DNA from: Pseudomonadota bacterium
Lineage (GTDB): Bacteria > Pseudomonadota > Alphaproteobacteria > Rhizobiales > Beijerinckiaceae
DNA length: 21,211 bases
NCBI GenBank assembly: GCA_023393655.1
Contig: JAEWKP010000386.1
Coordinates: 1 to 21,211, forward strand
Direction of reading: 5' to 3'
This document shows, piece after piece, positions 15,951-21,211 of this stretch (position 1 is the first letter of the stretch; the number at the start of each line of letters is the position of its first letter). The notes under the pieces were generated by a model. The model was not told the DNA's origin, made no database searches, and worked only from the letters and a program-made list of their open reading frames with translations. Position numbers and translations under genes: made by a program.

Positions 15951-16829
15951 ATGGCCGAATTCATCGCCTATCTCATCGCCGGCATCGCCACGGGCGCGAT
16001 CTATGCGCTCGCCGCGATCGGCTTCACGCTGGTCTGGCAGACTTCGCAGACGATCAATTTCGCCCAGGGCGAGTTTGTGATGCTGCCGGCCGTGCTGATC
16101 CTGCTCGCGGTCAAGCTCTTCGGCCTGCCGCTCTGGGCCGGCGGATTGCTCGGCATCGCGGTCTTCCTGCTGATCTTCGGCGCCGGCTTCAAGCTCGTCG
16201 TCGTCGACCCGATGATCAAGCATGGCGTATTGCCGCTCGCCATCGCCACCATGGCGCTCTCGATCGTGATGAAGGAAGGCGCCAAGGACGGCTTCTCGGC
16301 GGAGGCGCAGAGTTTCCCCTCGCTGGTGCCGACCGACATGATCGACCTGTTCGGCGCCACGATCTCGCTGCAGCATCTCGCGATCATCGTCGTCGCCTTC
16401 GCGGCGATCGGCCTGCTGCAATGGTTTGTCGGCGGCACGAAGCTCGGCCGGCAGATGCAGGCGACGGCGCAGAATCCGACCGTCGCGCGCATCCTCGGCA
16501 TTCCCGTCGAGCGGATGGTGCTGCTCACCTTCCTGCTCAATGCCGCGCTCGCGGTCGTCGCCTCGCTGCTGATCTCGCCGATCTATCTGGCGAAGTTCTC
16601 GAACGGCGAGACCATCGGCCTGTTCGCCTTCATCGCCGCCATCGTCGGCGGCTTCAACCAGATACGCGGCGCGCTCGTCGGCGGGCTCCTGATCGGCGTC
16701 GCGGATTCGCTCGCAGCGGCTTATGTCTCCTCGCAATACCGGCTCGCCGTGCCGCTGGTGCTGCTCGTCGCGATCATCCTGGTCAAGCCCGAGGGGTTAA
16801 TGGGCCGCAAGGAGGAGCGCCGCGTATGA
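15951..16829 (+). CDS. livH: LivH-type ABC transporter permease
   Basis: A membrane permease of 292 residues, with about eight hydrophobic helices. It begins MAEFIAYLIAGIATGAIYAL and continues with TINFAQGEFVMLPAV, the signature of LivH-type permeases of the hydrophobic amino acid transporter (HAAT) family. AIVGGFNQIRGALVGGLLIG toward the C-terminus is the cytoplasmic coupling segment that meets the ATPases. The ATG at 15951 was chosen because family members start just before this first helix; a GTG at 15924 would add nine basic residues. The ribosome site (GGAAG close to the ATG) is modest. It forms the pore with LivM, whose ATG overlaps this gene's TGA by four bases (ATGA). It starts right after the palindromic repeat. 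Confidence 0.92.
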   Translation: MAEFIAYLIAGIATGAIYALAAIGFTLVWQTSQTINFAQGEFVMLPAVLILLAVKLFGLPLWAGGLLGIAVFLLIFGAGFKLVVVDPMIKHGVLPLAIATMALSIVMKEGAKDGFSAEAQSFPSLVPTDMIDLFGATISLQHLAIIVVAFAAIGLLQWFVGGTKLGRQMQATAQNPTVARILGIPVERMVLLTFLLNAALAVVASLLISPIYLAKFSNGETIGLFAFIAAIVGGFNQIRGALVGGLLIGVADSLAAAYVSSQYRLAVPLVLLVAIILVKPEGLMGRKEERRV

Positions 16830-17833
16830 GTGCCCCTGCCCTGCAAACCCCTGCCGCAGTCCCGCGCCGGCCGGCCCGCCGGATCGATGCCGCTCTGATC
16901 GCGCTCATCCTCGGCGCCGTCATCCTCTGGTTCGCGCCGGTCGGGATGGGCCGCTACGGCACCTATGTGCTCTCGCTCTGGCTCGTCATGAGCATCGGCG
17001 TGATGGGGCTCAACCTCACGCTCGGCTATGCCGGACAGACCTCGCTGGCGCAGGCGGCCTTCATGGGGCTCGGCGCCTATGCGACCGCGATCCTGACCAC
17101 GAAATACGGGGTGAGCTGGTATGCCGCCTTCGGGTTTTCGGGCCTGCTCACCTTCACCGTGGGCCTCCTGCTCGGCTTCCCCGCGCTGAGGGTGCGCCAC
17201 CATTACCTCGCCTTCGTCACGCTCGCCTTCTCGACCCTGATCTGGCTGGGCTTGCGCAACGAACAGTGGCTGACCGGCGGCGTCTACGGCATCTCCAATA
17301 TCAACCGGCCCGATTTCCTGGGCATCAAGCTGTTCGGCGCACTGGAATTCCACCGCTTCGTCGTCGTCGTCACGCTGATCCTGTCGCTCAAGCTCTGGTG
17401 GCTCGTCCGCTCGCCCTGGGGCCGCGCCTTCACGGCGCTACGCGAAAACCCGGTCCGGGCCGCGAGCCTGGGCATCGACACCCGCGCCTACACCTTGCTC
17501 GCCTTCGCGATCGGCTCGGCTTATGGCGGCTTTGCCGGCTCGCTCTATGCGCCGCTGGTCGAATTCATCGACCCCTCGCCGTTCTCGCTGTCGCAGAGCC
17601 TGTTCCTGCTGCTGATGGTGGTCGCGGGCGGGGCCGGCTATCTGTTCGGCCCCTTCGTCGGCGCGCTGCTCGGCGTCGTGCTGCCGGAATGGCTGCGCTT
17701 CGCCGGCTCGCTCTACCTGATCATCTTCGCGGCGATCGTGCTGGCGCTGCTCGTCATCTGCCCGCAAGGCGTCAGCGGTCTGTTCGAGCGCGGATGGAAT
17801 GCGCTCCGCCACAGGACCGGAGGCGCGCGATGA
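16826..17833 (+). CDS. livM: LivM-type ABC transporter permease
   Basis: The product has 335 residues. About 20 polar, basic residues precede the first helix, and around nine to ten hydrophobic segments follow. LNLTLGYAGQTSLAQAAFMG and LGAYATAIL are the LivM signature; FTALRENPVRAASLGIDTRA is the cytoplasmic coupling loop that contacts the ATPases. It pairs with LivH to form the channel. The start overlaps the livH stop by four bases (ATGA), with GGAGG about ten bases upstream, and its own TGA overlaps the livG start in the same way, so the permease and ATPase genes are translationally coupled. Family and role are clear; the substrate is not. Confidence 0.93.
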   Translation: MSAPALQTPAAVPRRPARRIDAALIALILGAVILWFAPVGMGRYGTYVLSLWLVMSIGVMGLNLTLGYAGQTSLAQAAFMGLGAYATAILTTKYGVSWYAAFGFSGLLTFTVGLLLGFPALRVRHHYLAFVTLAFSTLIWLGLRNEQWLTGGVYGISNINRPDFLGIKLFGALEFHRFVVVVTLILSLKLWWLVRSPWGRAFTALRENPVRAASLGIDTRAYTLLAFAIGSAYGGFAGSLYAPLVEFIDPSPFSLSQSLFLLLMVVAGGAGYLFGPFVGALLGVVLPEWLRFAGSLYLIIFAAIVLALLVICPQGVSGLFERGWNALRHRTGGAR

Positions 17834-18573
17834 GCCCGGTCCTCGAAGTCCACGACCTGCACAAGGCCTTCGGTGGCATCAAGGCCGTGAACGGCGTCTC
17901 CTTCTCGGTGAACGAGGGCGAGATCCTCGGCATCATCGGGCCGAACGGCTGCGGCAAGTCGACCCTGTTCAACTGCATCCTCGGCCAGCTCGAACCGACG
18001 CAAGGCGCGGTGAAGCTCGACGGGCGCGATGTCACCAACATGCGCCCGTCCGCGCTCAACCGCCTCGGCGTCAGCCGCACCTTCCAGCTCCTCCAGGTCT
18101 TCCCGGAACTGTCGGTGCGCGAGAACCTGATCCTCGCGGGCCAGGAGCATCAGGGCTCGATGCTCGGGCGGCTGTTCGGCGCGCGCGATGCCGGCTTGTC
18201 CGACAAGGCCGAGCAGATGATCGGCTTCTTCAAGCTCGGCCATCTCGCGGAGGCCAAGGCCGGCGGCCTCTCCTACGGCCAGCAGAAGCTGCTCGACGCG
18301 GCGATGGCCTTCATGGCCGGCCCTCGCCTCGTGCTGCTCGACGAGCCTGCCGGCGGCGTGAACCTGACCATGCTCGGCGATCTCAAGGAGCGGCTGCGCG
18401 CGATCAACGCCGAGCAGGGCGCGACCTTCGTGGTGATCGAGCACAACATGGATTTCGTGATGTCGCTCTGCACGCGCGTGATCGTGCTGGCCGAGGGCAA
18501 GGTGCTGGCCGAGGGCACGCCCGCCGAGGTCCGCGCCAATCCGGCCGTGATCGAAGCCTATCTCGGGCACTGA
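17830..18573 (+). CDS. livG: LivG-type ABC transporter ATPase
   Basis: An ATPase of 247 residues. Walker A is GPNGCGKST (37-45), the Q-loop glutamine is Gln86 (SRTFQLLQVF), the ABC signature is LSYGQQ (147-152, the LivG variant of LSGGQ), Walker B is LVLLDEP (167-173), and the switch histidine is His205 (VIEHNMDFV). EPAGGVN after Walker B is characteristic of LivG. All catalytic elements are present. It powers the transporter together with LivF. It overlaps livM by four bases; the livF start follows its stop by 11 bases. Confidence 0.94.
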   Translation: MSPVLEVHDLHKAFGGIKAVNGVSFSVNEGEILGIIGPNGCGKSTLFNCILGQLEPTQGAVKLDGRDVTNMRPSALNRLGVSRTFQLLQVFPELSVRENLILAGQEHQGSMLGRLFGARDAGLSDKAEQMIGFFKLGHLAEAKAGGLSYGQQKLLDAAMAFMAGPRLVLLDEPAGGVNLTMLGDLKERLRAINAEQGATFVVIEHNMDFVMSLCTRVIVLAEGKVLAEGTPAEVRANPAVIEAYLGH

Positions 18574-18584
18574 GGAGCGCGGCG

Positions 18585-19322
18585 ATGAGCACCCCCATCC
18601 TCGAACTCGACGGCGTGGTCGGTGGCTATGGCGCCATGACCATCCTGAACGGCACATCCTTCGCGGTGAAGCGCGGCGCGATCACCACCGTGATCGGGCC
18701 GAACGGCGCCGGCAAGTCGACCGTGTTCAAGGCGATCTTCGGCCTCATCAAGCTGCGCGAGGGCCGCATCCGCTTCGATGGACGCGACATCACCGGCTGG
18801 AACCAGCGGAAGCTCCTCGAAGCCGGCATCTGCTATGTCCCGCAGGGGCGCAACATCTTCCCGGAGCTGTCGGTGCGCCACAATATCGAGCTCGGCACCG
18901 TCGCCGCCGGTTCGGGGATCACCGACATGCCGCAGCGGCTGGAGGCGGCGCTCGACCGCTTCCCGGCGCTCCGCGCCAAGGCCGACCAGCAGGCCTCGAC
19001 GCTCTCCGGCGGTGAGCAGAAGCAGCTCGAGATCGTGCGTGGCCTGTTGCTCGATCCCCAACTCGTGCTGATCGACGAGCCCTCGATCGGCCTCTCGCCG
19101 CTGATGGTGCAGGAGACCTTCGGCATCCTGAAGGACCTTCGGGCCAAAGGCGTCTCGATCCTGATGGGCGAGCAGAATGCCCGCTCGGCGCTGGACATTT
19201 CAGACGACGGGCTGGTGCTCGAACTCGGCCGCACCCGCATGCAGGGCCCGGCGGCGGAGATCCTGGCCGACCCGCGCATCGGCCAGCTCTTCCTCGGCGG
19301 CACGCTGACCGACGCGGCTTGA
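18585..19322 (+). CDS. livF: LivF-type ABC transporter ATPase
   Basis: The product has 245 residues. Walker A is GPNGAGKST (38-46), the Q-loop is Gln87 (YVPQGRNIFPELSV, typical of LivF), the signature is LSGGEQ (140-145), and Walker B is LVLIDEP with SIGLSPL following. At the switch position LivF proteins have Gln instead of His (VEQN); here it reads MGEQN, with Gly in place of the usual Val before Glu196, a mild deviation. GAGGAG lies eight bases before the ATG. It is the last gene of the transporter set and is followed after 12 bases by the second palindromic repeat. Confidence 0.94.
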   Translation: MSTPILELDGVVGGYGAMTILNGTSFAVKRGAITTVIGPNGAGKSTVFKAIFGLIKLREGRIRFDGRDITGWNQRKLLEAGICYVPQGRNIFPELSVRHNIELGTVAAGSGITDMPQRLEAALDRFPALRAKADQQASTLSGGEQKQLEIVRGLLLDPQLVLIDEPSIGLSPLMVQETFGILKDLRAKGVSILMGEQNARSALDISDDGLVLELGRTRMQGPAAEILADPRIGQLFLGGTLTDAA

Positions 19323-19334
19323 GAAACCTCTGTC

Positions 19335-19437
19335 GTCATTCCGGACAAGCCGCGCCAGCGGCGCCGATCCGGAATCCATCGAAGAGCGTCACACTCTAGA
19401 TGGATTCCGGGTCTGCACTTCGCTTGCCCGGAATGAC
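19335..19437. repeat. Nested palindromic intergenic repeat, copy 2
   Basis: The outer arms GTCATTCCGG (19335-19344) and CCGGAATGAC (19428-19437) are perfect complements, as are the inner arms CCGGAATCCATC (19369-19380) and GATGGATTCCGG (19399-19410). The left half is nearly identical to copy 1, starting with the same 20 bases; the right arm carries about ten extra bases (around 19413-19424). The loop between the inner arms differs in sequence. It follows livF and may act as a transcript end or stability structure, though it has no T-run. Confidence 0.9.
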
Positions 19438-19461
19438 AGCGAGGGGTTGCACCGTTCCGCT

Positions 19462-19490
19462 TTGACAGCGGCGCCCTCTCCTGTCGGGAT
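19462..19490 (+). promoter_or_regulatory. Possible -35 box of the alcohol dehydrogenase gene
   Basis: A perfect TTGACA lies at 19462-19467, with CGGGAT 17 bases later (19485-19490), a poor -10. If used, transcription would begin close to 19497, which would favour the ATG at 19525 over the in-frame ATG at 19489. Weak evidence. Confidence 0.2.
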
Positions 19491-19524
19491 GGCGACGGAT
19501 ATCGAGATCGGAGCCCGACGCCAC

Positions 19525-20649
19525 ATGAAGATTCGCGCCGCCGTCCTGAACGCAAGCCCGGTTGCGGCGCCCTACGCGCAGAGCCGCCCGCTGCGGATCG
19601 AGGAACTCGACCTCGCCCCGCCCGGCCGCGACGAGGTGCTGGTCAGGGTCCGCGCCGCGGGCCTCTGCCATTCCGATCTGTCGGTGATCGACGGCAACCG
19701 CCCGCGCCCGGTTCCGATGGTGCTCGGGCATGAGGCGGCCGGCGAAGTTGTAGAGGCAGGCGAAGGCGTCGACGATCTGAAGCCCGGCGACCGGGTTGTG
19801 ATGGTGTTCGTACCGTCCTGCGGGCATTGCGCGCCCTGCGCCGAGGGGCGCCCTGCCCTCTGCGAGCCTGGCAATGCTGCCAACGGACGCGGCGAGATGC
19901 TCGGTGGCGGGCGGCGGCTTTCGGTCGCTGGCCAGCCGGTGCATCACCATATCGGCGTCTCCGCCTTCGCCGAGCATGCGGTGATCTCGCGCCGCTCGCT
20001 GGTCAGGATCGAGGCCGATATCCCGCATGAGATTGCGGCCCTGTTCGGCTGCGCAGTGCTGACCGGCGTCGGCGCCGCTGTGAACACGGCGCGGATCAAG
20101 GCCGGCGAGACGGTGGCGGTGGTCGGGCTCGGCGGCGTCGGGCTCTCAGCCCTGCTCGGCGCGATCGCCTGTGGCGCCTCGCGGATCATCGCCGTCGATC
20201 TCGCGCAGGACAAGCTTGATCTCGCGCTGGCGCTCGGCGCAACCGATGCCTTCAAGGCCGATACGCCGGATGTCATCGAGGCGATCAGGCAGGCGACGAA
20301 GGGCGGCGTCGACCACGGGCTGGAGATGGCCGGCTCGGTCAAGGCGCTCGACCTCGCCTACCAGATCACCCGGCGCGGCGGCACGACGACGACGGCCGGG
20401 CTCGCCAACCCCGCCCATACGCTGTCGCTTTCACCGGTCCGGCTGGTCGCCGAGGAGCGGACGCTGAAGGGCTCCTATGTCGGCTCCTGCGTGCCCTCGC
20501 GCGACATTCCGCGCTTCATCGAGCTCTACCAGCGTGGGCGGCTGGCCGTGGACAAGCTCTGGACCAGCTCGGGCAGCCTCGACGAGATCAACGAAGGCTT
20601 CGACGCGCTGCACGAAGGCCGCACGATCCGGCACATCGTCAGGATGTGA
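19525..20649 (+). CDS. Zinc-dependent alcohol dehydrogenase
   Basis: The enzyme has 374 residues and belongs to the medium-chain dehydrogenase family, resembling the class III-like group in length and layout. The catalytic zinc ligands are Cys48 (GLCHSD), His69 (GHEAAGE) and Cys176 (FGCAVLTG). The structural zinc lobe is complete, with Cys99, Cys102, Cys105 and Cys113 in CGHCAPCAEGRPALC. The Rossmann motif is GLGGVG (201-206), and Asp225 (IIAVDLAQDK) points to NAD rather than NADP. It should interconvert an alcohol and an aldehyde in the cytoplasm; the substrate is unknown. The start MKIRAAVLN fits family members; an upstream ATG at 19489 would add 12 residues. Its last 11 bases overlap the converging MFS gene. 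Confidence 0.9.
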   Translation: MKIRAAVLNASPVAAPYAQSRPLRIEELDLAPPGRDEVLVRVRAAGLCHSDLSVIDGNRPRPVPMVLGHEAAGEVVEAGEGVDDLKPGDRVVMVFVPSCGHCAPCAEGRPALCEPGNAANGRGEMLGGGRRLSVAGQPVHHHIGVSAFAEHAVISRRSLVRIEADIPHEIAALFGCAVLTGVGAAVNTARIKAGETVAVVGLGGVGLSALLGAIACGASRIIAVDLAQDKLDLALALGATDAFKADTPDVIEAIRQATKGGVDHGLEMAGSVKALDLAYQITRRGGTTTTAGLANPAHTLSLSPVRLVAEERTLKGSYVGSCVPSRDIPRFIELYQRGRLAVDKLWTSSGSLDEINEGFDALHEGRTIRHIVRM

Positions 20650-21211
20650 CGCGGGGTGCGGTCCTCGGGCGGGCAAGGCTCGCCGAGAGCGCCGCGAGTA
20701 GCATCAGGCCCGCTGCCGCGATCGGCAGGATGGCGAAGCCGGTCGCCGTGTAGAGCGCGCCAAACGAGGCCGTGCCGGCGAAAAGAGCGAGATAGGTCAC
20801 GCCGCTGTTGAGCCCCATCACCGCGCCGCGGCGCGCGGGATCGAGCGCGCCGAGCCGCATGATCAGCACGTTCAACCCGAAATGATTGGCGAGCCCCCAG
20901 AGGAACACCGCCGTCAAGATCAGCACATAGCTGCCGCTGGCGGCGCCCATGCCGAGATAGACGCAACCGACGGCGAGAAACATTGCCGGCAGGAAGCGCC
21001 CGGCATCGAAGCGGTCGATTAGGCCATCGAGAAAGGCGGCGGCGCCGAAGCCGAGGCCATAGGTCAAAGCGAGCAGGCCGTTGGCGCTGAGCGGGAGGCC
21101 GAGCCCGCGATGCAGGTGGTCGCCGATATAGGCGTAGACGCCATAGAACGAGGCCATGAAGCTGGCGCAGGCGACCAGCAATGGCGCAACGCCGGGCACA
21201 CGCAACGCCGC
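20639..21211 (-). CDS. MFS transporter, C-terminal half (truncated by window)
   Basis: The frame is open from the right edge of the window to a TGA at 20639-20641 and codes for about 190 residues. The first in-frame start-like codon (TTG near 21205) is internal, so the true start lies outside. Six hydrophobic helices are visible, equal to the second half of a 12-helix major facilitator protein. YGLGFGAAAFLDGLIDRFDA matches the loop between helices 8 and 9 in DHA1-like exporters, and RLGALDPARRGAVMGLNSGV fits the segment between helices 10 and 11. It is probably a drug or metabolite efflux carrier; the substrate is unknown. It converges on the alcohol dehydrogenase gene with an 11-base overlap of the coding ends. 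Confidence 0.85.
   Translation of the reverse strand, partial: AALRVPGVAPLLVACASFMASFYGVYAYIGDHLHRGLGLPLSANGLLALTYGLGFGAAAFLDGLIDRFDAGRFLPAMFLAVGCVYLGMGAASGSYVLILTAVFLWGLANHFGLNVLIMRLGALDPARRGAVMGLNSGVTYLALFAGTASFGALYTATGFAILPIAAAGLMLLAALSASLARPRTAPRVTS

Noticed and set aside
15870..16736. Open frame of 288 codons antisense to livH
   Set aside because: A charged, repetitive translation opposite a textbook LivH permease; it even begins inside the palindromic repeat.
15808..19437. Palindrome pair read as insertion-sequence ends or a CRISPR
   Set aside because: There is no transposase between the copies, only transporter genes; the copies are not regularly spaced short repeats, and no target duplication is visible.

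Overview
The window is GC-rich, densely coded DNA that looks like an alphaproteobacterial chromosome, most likely from the Hyphomicrobiales (Bosea/Bradyrhizobiaceae-like). This rests on the typical alphaproteobacterial Porin_2 porin with its conserved N-terminal cysteine pair, the membrane-anchored helix-hairpin-helix protein, and dispersed palindromes of the kind common between genes in this order. The genus is inference. Nothing marks the region as an island: there is no integrase, transposase, tRNA, rRNA, CRISPR array or phage gene.

Left part (1-5245, envelope genes). The tail of an alpha/beta hydrolase converges on a two-gene minus-strand operon: a large OmpA-family protein with four internal BON-like repeat units and a proline-rich hinge, then a three-helix membrane protein with a helix-hairpin-helix domain. 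Next is a minus-strand general porin with a textbook intrinsic terminator and a long upstream region (4839-5245).

Middle part (5246-14408). tamA and tamB (minus strand, stop and start codons sharing one base) encode the outer-membrane and inner-membrane halves of the translocation and assembly module. Upstream lies a minus-strand hydratase of the 2-keto-4-pentenoate hydratase family. A small exported DUF4142 protein (plus) converges on a metallo-beta-lactamase-fold protein with an alkylsulfatase-type dimerisation domain (minus).

Right part (14657-21211). Divergent from the metallohydrolase is a complete branched-chain-amino-acid-type (HAAT) ABC transporter: binding protein, two permeases and two ATPases. 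Two copies of one nested palindromic repeat lie in this stretch, one between the binding-protein gene and the first permease gene, the other after the last ATPase gene. A zinc-dependent alcohol dehydrogenase follows, its 3' end overlapping that of a converging MFS transporter cut by the window edge.

Functionally the left and middle parts are outer-membrane biogenesis (porin, OmpA, TamAB). The right part is solute uptake plus a hydrolase and a dehydrogenase that could form a small catabolic unit of unknown substrate. I see no clearly undescribed system. The most unusual items are the four-repeat OmpA protein with its membrane HhH partner, and the palindrome inside the transporter operon. Candidate promoters were found by eye and are weak.
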